NCBI GenBank assembly: GCA_963205435.1
Contig: CAUJIV010000036.1
Location: 1-55,444, forward strand
From: Pseudomonadota bacterium
GTDB lineage: Bacteria; Pseudomonadota; Gammaproteobacteria; Burkholderiales; Rhodocyclaceae
Length of the DNA stretch: 55,444 nucleotides
Direction of reading: 5' to 3'
Shown: positions 17,058-27,613 of the stretch, in pieces
Layout of the letters: each line of letters begins with the position of its first letter
Numbering within the stretch: the first letter of the stretch is position 1
Translations under genes and position numbers: made by a program
Notes under the pieces: generated by a model
Databases searched by the model: none
What the model saw: only the letters and a program-made list of their open reading frames with translations
What the model was told of the DNA's origin: nothing

Positions 17058-17091
17058 GTCAGTGGCGCCCGGCCGCCCGAAGCCACTGACA
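17057..17091. repeat. Perfect 10-bp inverted repeat at MOSC start, in a REP-like tract
   Basis: TGTCAGTGGC (17057-17066) and GCCACTGACA (17082-17091) pair perfectly around a 15-base GC-rich loop. On the minus strand the second arm runs into the ATG of the MOSC gene. The tract continues to about 17141 with a CTCTCGGGGGGCGGCGAGCG block and a second hairpin, GGGATG-GTTT-CATCCC (17126-17141), that covers the carbonic anhydrase stop. Similar C/G-run plus GCGAGCGAAGCG tracts are dispersed in betaproteobacterial genomes as I recall. It could act as a REP-like element or as a hairpin controlling MOSC translation. Confidence 0.55.
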
Positions 17092-17134
17092 CGCCTCTCG
17101 GGGGGCGGCGAGCGAAGCGGGCGTGGGGATGGTT

Positions 17135-17773
17135 TCATCCCAGCTGCTTCAGCGCCGCCTGGTGCCGTCCGGCCAGCGCCTCGAGTCGCTCGACCGTCAT
17201 GCCGAGGTCGCGCAATCGGCCGTCGCTGAGGCCGTAGATCCAGCCGTGCACGGCCAGATGCTGGCCGCGCTCCCAGGCGTCGCGCACGATGGTGGTCTGC
17301 GCCACGTTGGCGACCTGCTCGATGACATTCAGCTCGCACAGGCGGTCCGCCGCCGCCTCGCCGGCGAGGGCGGCGAGCAGGCGAGCATGGCGGTCGCGCA
17401 CGTCCTGGATGTGGCGCAGCCAGTTGTCGATCAGGCCGAGGCGCTCGCCGGTGAGCGCGGCGCGCACGCCGCCACAGCCGTAATGGCCGCAGACGATGAT
17501 GTGCTTCACCTGCAGCACGTCGACGGCGAACTGCATCACCGAGAGGCAGTTGAGGTCGGTGTGCACCACAACGTTGGCGACGTTGCGATGGACGAACACC
17601 TCGCCCGGCGCCAGCCCGGTGATCTGGTTGGCCGGCACGCGGCTGTCCGAGCAGCCGATCCACAGGTATTCCGGATTTTGCAGCCGGGACAGCTTGTCGA
17701 AGAAGGCCGGGTCCTCGGCCGAGAGGCGGCCGGCCCAGTCGCGGTTGTTGTCGAAGAGGTGCTTCAGCGGCAT
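17135..17773 (-). CDS. can: Beta-class carbonic anhydrase
   Basis: Zinc enzyme interconverting CO2 and bicarbonate, 212 residues, close to E. coli Can (220). The zinc ligands and the Asp-Arg dyad are all present: CSDSR (Cys41, Asp43, Arg45), then HYGCGG with His97 and Cys100. The conserved VFVHRNVANVV block and the C-terminal VHGWIYGLSDGRLRDLG are also seen. I chose the ATG at 17773 (MPLKHLFDNN), which matches the family start; a TTG three codons upstream is the alternative. The gene is divergent from the DUF1840 gene with 80 bp between starts. It provides bicarbonate for carboxylations in slow-CO2 conditions, as known for Can. Confidence 0.95.
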   Translation of the reverse strand: MPLKHLFDNNRDWAGRLSAEDPAFFDKLSRLQNPEYLWIGCSDSRVPANQITGLAPGEVFVHRNVANVVVHTDLNCLSVMQFAVDVLQVKHIIVCGHYGCGGVRAALTGERLGLIDNWLRHIQDVRDRHARLLAALAGEAAADRLCELNVIEQVANVAQTTIVRDAWERGQHLAVHGWIYGLSDGRLRDLGMTVERLEALAGRHQAALKQLG

Positions 17774-17853
17774 GCGCGGCAATTCCAGGTACGGTTCGCA
17801 CCGACAGATTAATCGAGAACAGGCCAGCCAGCCAGCCGTATAATCCTTCCGTC

Positions 17854-18183
17854 ATGCTGATCGTGTTCAAGTCGAAGGCCGCCGGCGATGTCATGATGTT
17901 CGGCGACGTCGCCTATGCGCTGATGAGAATCATGGGCAAGCCGGCCGAGCCGCGGGGCATCGTCACCGTCGAGCAGTTGCCCGCGGCGATCGCCAGCCTG
18001 AAGGCCGCCGTGGCGCAGGACAAGGCGGAGAATCCGGTCATCGATCATGACGAACGCCGCTTCGAGAAGACGCCCGAGGGCGGCAAGCGCGAGGTCGTCA
18101 GCCTGGCCCGCCGCGCCGTGCCCCTGATCGAGCTGCTGGAATACTCGCTGAGGGACGGCGTGCCGGTGGTGTGGGGCGTCTGA
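17854..18183 (+). CDS. DUF1840 domain protein
   Basis: A 109-residue cytoplasmic protein of the DUF1840 family, which is found mainly in betaproteobacteria and has no known function. Typical features are the start MLIVFKSKAAGDVMMFGD, the central VEQLPAAIASLKAAV and the end RRAVPLIELLEYS. A perfect TATAAT lies at 17839-17844, only ten bases before the ATG at 17854, which suggests a very short or absent 5' leader; no convincing -35 box is visible. The gene is divergent from the carbonic anhydrase gene. Confidence 0.85.
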   Translation: MLIVFKSKAAGDVMMFGDVAYALMRIMGKPAEPRGIVTVEQLPAAIASLKAAVAQDKAENPVIDHDERRFEKTPEGGKREVVSLARRAVPLIELLEYSLRDGVPVVWGV

Positions 18184-18281
18184 GGGCGCTGCAAGGCCCG
18201 GCGCCGCGGTCAGCCTGCGCGGCCGCCGTGCGTTATCATGCATTCCCCCAACAACTCAATCCATTCGAGGGAGGCAAGAAG

Positions 18282-18542
18282 ATGGGAATCATCGGGACCA
18301 TTCTGATCGGCCTGCTGGTCGGCGTCGTCGCCCGCCTGTTGCATCCGGGCAAGGAGAACATGGGCTTCTTCATGACCATCCTGCTCGGCATCGCCGGCTC
18401 CTTTGTGGCGGGCTACGCCGGGCAGGCGCTGGGCTGGTACCAGGTCGGCGAAACCGCCGGCTTCATCGCCAGCGTCGTCGCGGCCATCATCCTGCTGGTC
18501 ATCTACGGCAGGTTGCGCGGGCCGCGTTCGCCAGGCAACTGA
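18282..18542 (+). CDS. GlsB/YeaQ/YmgE family small membrane protein
   Basis: An 86-residue protein with three hydrophobic segments (IIGTILIGLLVGVVARLL, MTILLGIAGSFVAGYAG, FIASVVAAIILLVIYG). The HPGKENMGFFMTILLGIAGS signature of the YeaQ/YmgE transglycosylase-associated family is present; despite that name no enzyme activity is established. Members are often induced by stress or stationary phase. The ATG at 18282 has a good GGGAGG ribosome site 7-12 bases upstream. It leads a run of three co-directed genes (GlsB-like, DUF4126, zinc peptidase) spaced by less than 30 bp. Confidence 0.88.
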   Translation: MGIIGTILIGLLVGVVARLLHPGKENMGFFMTILLGIAGSFVAGYAGQALGWYQVGETAGFIASVVAAIILLVIYGRLRGPRSPGN

Positions 18543-18566
18543 CGGCCGTCTTTCCCGCGCGCCGGC

Positions 18567-19160
18567 GTGGAGACGGTTCAGAGCGTCGCCCTGGCGGCCG
18601 GGCTGGCCTGGGGCAGCGGCTTGCGCCTGTATGCCGTGCTGTTCGCCGCCGGCCTGCTGAACCGGCTCGGCCTGCTCGACCTGCCGCAAGCCCTGCAGGT
18701 GCTGGCCCATCCCTGGGCGCTCGGCGCCTCGGGAGCGATGCTGGCGCTCGAGTTCCTCGCCGACAAGATCCCCGTCGTCGATTCGGTTTGGGACGCGGTG
18801 CACTCCTTCATCCGCATTCCCGCCGGCGCGGTGCTGGCCGCCTCCGCCCTCGGCGCGCACGAGCCGGTGATCGCCGTCGTCGCCGCCATCCTCGGCGGCA
18901 CGCTGGCGGCCGGAACCCATGCCGCCAAGAGCGGCGCGCGGGCGCTGATCAACACCTCGCCCGAGCCGTTTTCCAACGTCGCCACCTCGCTGGGCGAGGA
19001 GGCGACCCTGGCCGGCGGCCTCTACCTGGCGCTGGCCCATCCCCTGGTTTTCCTCGTCCTCCTGCTGGCGTTCGTCGTCCTGCTCGCATGGCTGCTGCCG
19101 CGCCTGTGGGGCGGCGTGCGCCTGCTGGCGCGGCGCCTGCGCGGCGCGACGAGTCCCTGA
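18567..19160 (+). CDS. DUF4126 family membrane protein
   Basis: A 197-residue protein with several hydrophobic helices. It starts with a GTG at 18567, 24 bases after the previous stop. The pattern GLAWGSGLRLYAVLFAAGLLNRLG, LEFLADKIPVVDSVWD, HSFIRIPAGAVLAA and GGTLAAGTHAAKSGARALIN is that of DUF4126, a family of unknown function found in many bacteria. The repeated glycine and alanine faces suggest a compact helix bundle in the inner membrane. The last third (LALAHPLVFLVLLLAFVVLLAWLLP) is a long hydrophobic stretch, then a basic tail. Confidence 0.8.
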   Translation: METVQSVALAAGLAWGSGLRLYAVLFAAGLLNRLGLLDLPQALQVLAHPWALGASGAMLALEFLADKIPVVDSVWDAVHSFIRIPAGAVLAASALGAHEPVIAVVAAILGGTLAAGTHAAKSGARALINTSPEPFSNVATSLGEEATLAGGLYLALAHPLVFLVLLLAFVVLLAWLLPRLWGGVRLLARRLRGATSP

Positions 19161-19178
19161 AGGAGGAGCATTTTTGAC

Positions 19179-20030
19179 ATGAGACTCGACAATCAGCGCG
19201 ACAGCGACAACCTGGAGGATCGCCGCGGCGCCGGTATGGGCGGGCGTGGCGGCATCGGCCTGGGCGGCCTGCTGCTGGCGCTGGCGCTCGGCTATTTCTT
19301 CGGCATCGATCCTTCCGCCCTGCTCGGCATGCTCGAGCAGGGCGCGCCGGCTGCCGTCGAGGCGCCGGCGCAGAAGCCGCCCGCCGACGACGAGATGGCG
19401 CGCTTCGTCTCGCGCGTGCTCTCTTCCACCGAGGATGTCTGGCGCGAGACCTTCCGCCAGTCCGGGCGCCAGTACGAGGATCCCAAGCTGGTGCTGTTCA
19501 CCGGCGCGACGCCGACCGCCTGCGGCACCGGCCAGTCGGCGATGGGTCCCTTCTACTGCCCGCTCGACCGCAAGGTCTATATCGATCTCGCCTTCTACCG
19601 CGACCTGCGCGAGCGCTTCCGCGCCCCGGGCGAATTCGCCCAGGCCTACGTCATCGCCCACGAGGTCGGCCACCACGTGCAGCAGCAGCTCGGCATCTCG
19701 GATCGCGTGCAGGCCGCGCGCCGGCGCGCCGGCGAGGCCGAGGGCAATGCGCTGTCGGTGCGGCTCGAGTTGCAGGCGGACTGCTTCGCCGGCGCCTGGG
19801 GCCGGCAGGCCGACAGCATGAAGGGTATCCTCGAGCCGGGCGAGATCGAGCAGGCGCTGAAGGCCGCCGCGGCGATCGGCGACGACCGCCTGCAGCGCCA
19901 GGCCGGCGGCGTCATCGTGCCGGAGAGCTTCACCCACGGCACCTCGGAGCAGCGCGTGCGCTGGTTCCGGCGCGGCTTCGACAGCGGCGACCCGGGCGAA
20001 TGCGACACCTTCAAGGCGTCGCGCCTGTAG
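19179..20030 (+). CDS. ypfJ: YpfJ-family neutral zinc metallopeptidase
   Basis: A 283-residue membrane-anchored putative zinc protease. After a glycine- and charge-rich N-terminus (MRLDNQRDSDNLEDRRGAG) there is one membrane segment (GIGLGGLLLALALGYFFG), then the catalytic domain. The zincin motif is AYVIAHEVGHHVQQQLG, followed by a downstream LELQADCFAGAWG that should supply the third ligand. CGTGQSAMGPFYCPLDRKVY carries the conserved cysteine pair. Length and order match E. coli YpfJ (287). Proteolytic activity in the family has little direct support. The ATG at 19179 follows a strong AGGAGGAG. The TAG lies inside a CTGTAG-CTACAG inverted repeat shared with the convergent metH stop. Confidence 0.9.
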   Translation: MRLDNQRDSDNLEDRRGAGMGGRGGIGLGGLLLALALGYFFGIDPSALLGMLEQGAPAAVEAPAQKPPADDEMARFVSRVLSSTEDVWRETFRQSGRQYEDPKLVLFTGATPTACGTGQSAMGPFYCPLDRKVYIDLAFYRDLRERFRAPGEFAQAYVIAHEVGHHVQQQLGISDRVQAARRRAGEAEGNALSVRLELQADCFAGAWGRQADSMKGILEPGEIEQALKAAAAIGDDRLQRQAGGVIVPESFTHGTSEQRVRWFRRGFDSGDPGECDTFKASRL

Positions 20031-20034
20031 CGTC

Positions 20035-23697
<3,663 letters not shown>

Positions 23698-23731
23698 GGC
23701 GTTGGCGTGAGGTGTGTATGGCGGCCGGAAA

Positions 23732-23764
23732 CAAAAAACCCGTTCGTCGGCATGGCGAACGGGT
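23732..23764 (-). terminator. Intrinsic terminator in the metH leader
   Basis: On the minus strand ACCCGTTCG and CGAACGGGT (plus-strand arms 23756-23764 and 23738-23746) form a 9-bp stem, followed by six T residues. It lies 35 bases before the metH ATG and directly after the SAM-II-like aptamer. No room remains for a promoter between it and metH, so it most likely is the switch's expression platform, though it would also end the upstream lipoprotein transcript. Confidence 0.85.
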
Positions 23765-23767
23765 CTG

Positions 23768-23825
23768 CGCTCGCTTTAGCGGAATTTCTCTGCGCCCCGC
23801 AAGCTGACGATCAAATCGGCGCGAA
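23768..23825 (-). promoter_or_regulatory. SAM-II-type riboswitch before metH
   Basis: Read on the minus strand, GCGCC (P1) is followed by GATTTGATC, GTC, AGCTTGCG, the closing P1 arm GGCGC, an A-rich linker, then GCTAAAGCGAG. This is the order of the SAM-II (metA/SAM-alpha) aptamer: P1, the GATTTAACC-like loop that enters the pseudoknot, GCAAGCG-like loop 3' part, and the 3' GCTAAA strand. The metX leader at 43081-43136 shares the same blocks. SAM binding should favour the adjacent terminator or hide downstream sequence. Identified by eye; no covariance search was run. Confidence 0.82.
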
Positions 23826-23866
23826 GGGAACCTTACGCCGTTGCACCGTCGCTGTCAATTTGCCGC

Positions 23867-24364
23867 TCACTCCATGCCGGGTCCGCTGGCCTTGTAGATG
23901 ACGCTGCGGTTGCTGCGCAGCAGGCGGCGGTCGCGGCCGAAGTAGGCATTGAAATATTCGTACTTCTCGCTGGTCTCGCCGACGAGCCAGCTCCAGACCT
24001 CCTCGTCGGGCTTGAGGTCGTAGCGCACGATTTCCTGCGGCGCGCCGAGCAGGCGGCGCACGTCGTCCTGCAAGAGGCCGGGCAGGACGCGGGCAAAATT
24101 CTTCTCCGTGAAGGCATCGCGGATCTCGCGCAGCTTGCCGTCCGGCCCGATGACGATCATGCGGCAGAAGGTGCCGTTGGGCTGGCCGGAATATTCGAGC
24201 AGCTTGCCGCCGTCGGGCTCGCTCCAGCTCATGCCGGGCTCGCCCAGCCGGGCGCGCACATCGGCCTCGCTGGCGACGCCCGGCAGCAAGCCGTCGGTGG
24301 CGAGATGCGCGCAGGCGGAGGCCAGCAGGGCGACCACAGCCAGGATCCATGCGTTTCTGCTCAT
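23867..24364 (-). CDS. SmpA/OmlA-like (BamE-type) lipoprotein
   Basis: A 165-residue lipoprotein. The N-terminus is a lipoprotein signal (MSRNAWILAVVALLASAC) with an ASA-C lipobox. The mature part has two repeats of the SmpA/BamE-type fold cue: LLPGVASEADVRARLGEPG near the start and LLQDDVRRLLGAPQEIVRYD later, each a helix followed by an LG-x-P turn. The family is outer-membrane assembly factor BamE and relatives; this protein is longer and double, so it is a relative rather than BamE itself. It is divergent from the rhodanese gene and lies upstream of the metH riboswitch on the same strand. Its role is not established. Confidence 0.72.
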   Translation of the reverse strand: MSRNAWILAVVALLASACAHLATDGLLPGVASEADVRARLGEPGMSWSEPDGGKLLEYSGQPNGTFCRMIVIGPDGKLREIRDAFTEKNFARVLPGLLQDDVRRLLGAPQEIVRYDLKPDEEVWSWLVGETSEKYEYFNAYFGRDRRLLRSNRSVIYKASGPGME

Positions 24365-24435
24365 GGCATTCTCTCCCGGGCAGGCGGCGCGCGGAGACTG
24401 CCGTCGCCCGCCCCCGGAGCACCTTCACGCCCTGT

Positions 24436-24457
24436 TATACTCGGAGCGTTCGCTCCG
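24436..24457 (+). promoter_or_regulatory. Likely -10 box and operator-like inverted repeat before the rhodanese gene
   Basis: TATACT (24436-24441) resembles a sigma-70 -10 box and is followed at once by a perfect 7-bp inverted repeat, CGGAGCG-TT-CGCTCCG (24442-24457), where transcription would start. Such a site could be an operator or a 5' hairpin. No good -35 box is visible. Confidence 0.4.
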
Positions 24458-24472
24458 GAAATGATCAGGATT

Positions 24473-24859
24473 ATGAAGCATCTCGAACCCAAGGAAGCCT
24501 TCCAGTTCCTGCGCGACCATCCGACCGCGCTCTTCATCGACTGCCGCAGCGAAATGGAGTTTCTCTTCGTCGGCCATCCGGTCGGCGCCATGATGATTCC
24601 CTGGAACGACGGGCCGGACTGGGAGATCAATCCGCATTTCGTCTCCCAGGTCAGGAAGGCGGCCAGCGTCGACCGCCCGATCGTGCTGATCTGCCGCAGC
24701 GGCAACCGCTCGGTTTCCGCCGGCCAGGCGCTTGAGGAGGCCGGCTTCACCCAGGTCTATAACGTGCTGCACGGCTTCGAGGGCGAGCTGGACGACAGGC
24801 ACCAGCGCGGCACCCTTGGCGGCTGGCGCTTCGACGGCCTGCCCTGGGAGCAGTGCTGA
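24473..24859 (+). CDS. Rhodanese-like domain protein
   Basis: A 128-residue single-domain rhodanese. Conserved points are the FIDCRSEMEF entry (the DVR-type strand), GHPVGAMMIPW, and the active loop LICRSGNRSVSAGQAL with the sulfur-carrying cysteine, then GFTQVYNVLHGFEGELD and WRFDGLPW. The loop CRSGNRS is the six-residue type of sulfurtransferases. I chose the ATG at 24473 (MKHLEPKEAF), which has AGGA a few bases upstream; the in-frame ATG at 24461 is the alternative. Its stop overlaps the GTG of the thioredoxin-like gene, so the two are translationally coupled and both handle thiol chemistry. Confidence 0.88.
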   Translation: MKHLEPKEAFQFLRDHPTALFIDCRSEMEFLFVGHPVGAMMIPWNDGPDWEINPHFVSQVRKAASVDRPIVLICRSGNRSVSAGQALEEAGFTQVYNVLHGFEGELDDRHQRGTLGGWRFDGLPWEQC

Positions 24860-25410
24860 AGCGCTCGCGGCCGGCGCCGCCGCCCGGGCGGCGCTTTTCC
24901 CTGCTGTGGAGACTCGGCCTGTTCCTGCTGGCCTTCGTCGCCCTGCAGTTCTGGCAGGCGCGCGAGATGCAGGCCGGCGCCATGCCGCCCGTCGAGGGCC
25001 GGCTCGCCGACGGCAGTCCGGCCAGCCTGGCCGGCGCGCTCGAGGGCGCCGGCGGCAAGCCGCTGCTGCTCTATGTCTGGTCGAGCAGCTGCCCGATCTG
25101 CCGTGCCGAGGAAGGCACGATCGGCGCGCTGGCGGCGGACTGGCCGGTGCTCACCCTGGCCATGCAGTCCGGCGATGGCGCGGCCGTGAAGGCGTTCATG
25201 CAGGAGCGCCAGCTCGCCTACCCGGCCCTGGTCGATGCGCGCGGCGAGCTGGCCTGGTTGCTCGGCGTGCGCGCCACGCCGTCCTGGTTCGTCGTGGACC
25301 GCACCGGCGCCATCCGCTTTTCCGGCATGGGCTACACCAGCGGCTGGGGGCTGCGGGCGCGGCTGTGGTGGGCGGACCGCGTCGATCCGCGCCGCTTTTC
25401 CTTTCTTTAG
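24853..25410 (+). CDS. Membrane-anchored thioredoxin-like (ScsD/TlpA type) protein
   Basis: A 185-residue protein starting with a GTG that overlaps the rhodanese stop. One N-terminal membrane anchor (LLWRLGLFLLAFVALQFW) is followed by a periplasmic thioredoxin fold: YVWSSSCPICRAEEGTIG carries the CPIC active site, and RATPSWFVVDRTGAIRF supplies the cis-proline strand. The short length and CPIC dipeptide fit the ScsD/TlpA-like protein disulfide oxidoreductases. It probably reduces or oxidises periplasmic disulfides; the electron partner is unknown, since no DsbD-like gene is nearby. It converges with comM. Confidence 0.85.
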   Translation: MLKRSRPAPPPGRRFSLLWRLGLFLLAFVALQFWQAREMQAGAMPPVEGRLADGSPASLAGALEGAGGKPLLLYVWSSSCPICRAEEGTIGALAADWPVLTLAMQSGDGAAVKAFMQERQLAYPALVDARGELAWLLGVRATPSWFVVDRTGAIRFSGMGYTSGWGLRARLWWADRVDPRRFSFL

Positions 25411-25435
25411 CGCGGGCTGAGCCGGCCGGGCCGGA

Positions 25436-26923
25436 TCAGGCGCCGGCGCCACGCCGGTAATGGATCGCCTCGGCGACGTGCGGCGCCGCGATGTCCGTGG
25501 CGCCGGCGAGATCGGCGATGCTGCGCGCCACCTTCAGCACGCGATGGTAGGCGCGCGCCGACAGGCCGAGTCGGGCGATGGCCTGCTTGAGCAGCTGAGC
25601 GCCGGCGGCGTCCGGCGCGCACCATTGCTCGATTTCCTTGGCGGCGAGGCGGCCGTTCGGCTTGCCTTGGCGCGCCTGTTGCAGGGCGCGCGCCGCCGTC
25701 ACCCGCTCCCTCACCGCCGCCGTGCGCTCGCCTTCGGCGCGGGCCTGCAGCTCGCCTTCGGCCAGCGCCGGCACCTCGACGTGCAGGTCGATGCGGTCGA
25801 GCAGCGGCCCGGACAGCTTCGCTCGGTAGCGCGCCACCTGGTCGGGCGTGCAGCGGCAGCGCGCCTCGCCGAGGTGGCCGCAGGGGCAGGGATTCATCGC
25901 GGCGACGAGCTGGAACTGCGCTGGATAGTCAACGCGATGGGCGGCGCGGGCGACGCGGATGTGGCCGGATTCGAGAGGCTCGCGCAGCGCCTCCAGCACG
26001 CGCCGCTCGAATTCGGGCAACTCGTCGAGGAACAGCACGCCGTGGTGAGCGAGCGAGATCTCGCCCGGGCGCGGATTGGCGCCGCCGCCGACGAGGGAGG
26101 GAGCCGAGGCGGTGTGGTGCGGCGCCTGGTAGGGCCGGCGCAGCCAGTGCTCGGGACGGAAATCGCCGGCGAGCGAATGGATCGCCGCGCTCTCCAGCGC
26201 CTCTTCCGCGGTCATCGGCGGCAGCAGGCCGGGAAAGCGCGCCGCCAGCATCGACTTGCCGGTGCCGGGCGGGCCGACCATCAGCAGGCTGTGGCCGCCG
26301 GCCGCGGCGACTTCGAGCGCGCGCTTGGCCTGGGCCTGGCCCTTGACTTCGGCGAGGTCGGGATACTCGGGCGCTGGCGCTGGCGCCGCGCTGGCGAAGG
26401 GCGCCAGCGGCTGCTGCCCGTTGAGATGGGCGCAGACTTCGAGCAGGGTTTGCGCCGGCAGGATCGTCGCGCCGCCGACGAGAGCCGCTTCGGCGGCGCT
26501 CTGCCGCGGCAGCACGAAGCTGCGCGCCTGGCCGCGCGCCGCCAGGCACATCGCCAGGGCGCCGCGCACCGGGCGCAGCTCGCCGGTCAGCGACAGCTCG
26601 CCGGCGAACTCGTGCTCGACGAGGCGCTTGCCGTCGACTTGCCCCGAGGCGGCGAGGATGCCGAGGGCGATCGGCAGGTCGAAGCGGCCCGACTCCTTTG
26701 GCAGGTCGGCCGGCGCCAGGTTTACCGTGATGCGGCTGGCGGGAAACTCGAAACGCGCGTTCTGGATGGCGGCGCGCACCCGCTCGCGCGCCTCCTTCAC
26801 CTCGGTCTCGGCCAGGCCGACGATGGTGAAGGAGGGCAGGCCGCGGCCGAGATGGATCTCGACGGCCACTTCCGGCGCGGCCATGCCGGCGAGGGCGCGG
26901 CTCTTGAGGACGGCGAGCGACAT
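25436..26923 (-). CDS. comM: ComM/YifB-family AAA+ ATPase
   Basis: A 495-residue Mg-chelatase-like AAA+ protein. In naturally competent bacteria ComM is a helicase that extends branch migration during recombination of incoming DNA; non-competent bacteria also carry it. The N-terminal Lon-protease-like S5 fold starts with MSLAVLKSRALAGMAAPEVAVE and contains NLAPADLPKESGRFDLPIALG. The AAA+ core has Walker A VGPPGTGKSMLA, Walker B GVLFLDELPEF and sensor AMNPCPCGHLG. The C-terminus (LSARAYHRVLKVARSIADLAG) is the Mg-chelatase C-terminal domain. In related genomes comM lies beside ubiK; here the cytochrome b561 and two YceI genes lie between them. Confidence 0.94.
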   Translation of the reverse strand: MSLAVLKSRALAGMAAPEVAVEIHLGRGLPSFTIVGLAETEVKEARERVRAAIQNARFEFPASRITVNLAPADLPKESGRFDLPIALGILAASGQVDGKRLVEHEFAGELSLTGELRPVRGALAMCLAARGQARSFVLPRQSAAEAALVGGATILPAQTLLEVCAHLNGQQPLAPFASAAPAPAPEYPDLAEVKGQAQAKRALEVAAAGGHSLLMVGPPGTGKSMLAARFPGLLPPMTAEEALESAAIHSLAGDFRPEHWLRRPYQAPHHTASAPSLVGGGANPRPGEISLAHHGVLFLDELPEFERRVLEALREPLESGHIRVARAAHRVDYPAQFQLVAAMNPCPCGHLGEARCRCTPDQVARYRAKLSGPLLDRIDLHVEVPALAEGELQARAEGERTAAVRERVTAARALQQARQGKPNGRLAAKEIEQWCAPDAAGAQLLKQAIARLGLSARAYHRVLKVARSIADLAGATDIAAPHVAEAIHYRRGAGA

Positions 26924-26970
26924 GATGGCGCCGAGTTTAACCGACGGCCGGGCTCAGGCGGCGAGCCATG

Positions 26971-26995
26971 AAAAAGGGGCGCCGCGGCGCCCCTT
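26971..26995 (-). terminator. Intrinsic terminator after the first YceI gene
   Basis: AAGGGGCGCC-GC-GGCGCCCCTT (26974-26995) is a 10-bp GC-rich stem. On the minus strand the stem runs into a T-run (A71-A75 on the plus strand), 21 bases after the YceI stop at 27016. It should end the cytochrome b561-yceI-yceI transcript before comM. Confidence 0.85.
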
Positions 26996-27015
26996 GTCCG
27001 GCCGTGTCCGGGAAC

Positions 27016-27582
27016 TCAGTCGGCGCGGATGGCCTCGATCTGGATGGCGAGGCGAACCTCGTCACCGTGCAGCGGCAGGCCGTAGCTGATGCCGAAGTCG
27101 GAGCGCTTGAAGCTGCCCGAGGCGTCGGCGCCGCAAACCTCGCGCTTGAGCATCGGGTGGGTGATGCACTTGAAGCTGTTGATGGCGAGGGCGAGCGGCC
27201 GGGTGACGCCGTGCAGGCTCATCTCCCCTTCGACGGCGGCCGGCGCGTCGCCGTTCCACTTGCTGATGCGGCCCTTGTAGGCGGCCTTGGGAAAGGCGGC
27301 GACGTCGAAGAAATCCTTGCCGCGCACGTGCTCGTCGAGATTGGCGTTGCCGAAGCTGACCGAGGCGGCATCGATCACGATATCGACCGTGCCGGCCTTC
27401 GCCGCGCGGTCGAGAGTGACGCTGCCCGTGGTCTTGTTGAAGCGGCCGCGCCACATCGAGATGCCCATGTGGCTCACCTCGAAGCTCGGATGGGTGTGGC
27501 TCGGATCGACGTTGTAGGTCTGGGCGAAGGCCGGGGCCAGGCTCAGCGCCGAGAGGCTTGCGACGAGGACTTTCAGGTTCAT
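27016..27582 (-). CDS. YceI-family periplasmic protein, copy 1
   Basis: A 188-residue lipocalin-like YceI protein with a signal peptide (MNLKVLVASLSALSLAPAFA, cleavage before QTYN). The mature start YNVDPSHTHPSFEVSHMG is the YceI signature; GRFNKTTGSVTLD, DFFDVAAFPKAAYKG and GVTRPLALAI follow the family order. YceI proteins bind polyisoprenoid chains and are exported. It has two cysteines (KCITHPMLKREVCG), unusual for the family, which may form a disulfide. It is the last gene of the cytochrome b561-yceI-yceI operon, and the terminator lies just downstream. Confidence 0.92.
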   Translation of the reverse strand: MNLKVLVASLSALSLAPAFAQTYNVDPSHTHPSFEVSHMGISMWRGRFNKTTGSVTLDRAAKAGTVDIVIDAASVSFGNANLDEHVRGKDFFDVAAFPKAAYKGRISKWNGDAPAAVEGEMSLHGVTRPLALAINSFKCITHPMLKREVCGADASGSFKRSDFGISYGLPLHGDEVRLAIQIEAIRAD

Positions 27583-27613
27583 GGACGGATCTCCTGCTGC
27601 GGTTGGTCGGGTG

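Noticed and set aside
23768-23825. SAH riboswitch or cobalamin riboswitch before metH
   Set aside because: Blocks such as GAGGRGCGCUGC (SAH) and the B12-box are absent, whereas the SAM-II words GATTTGA and GCTAAA fit and recur before metX.
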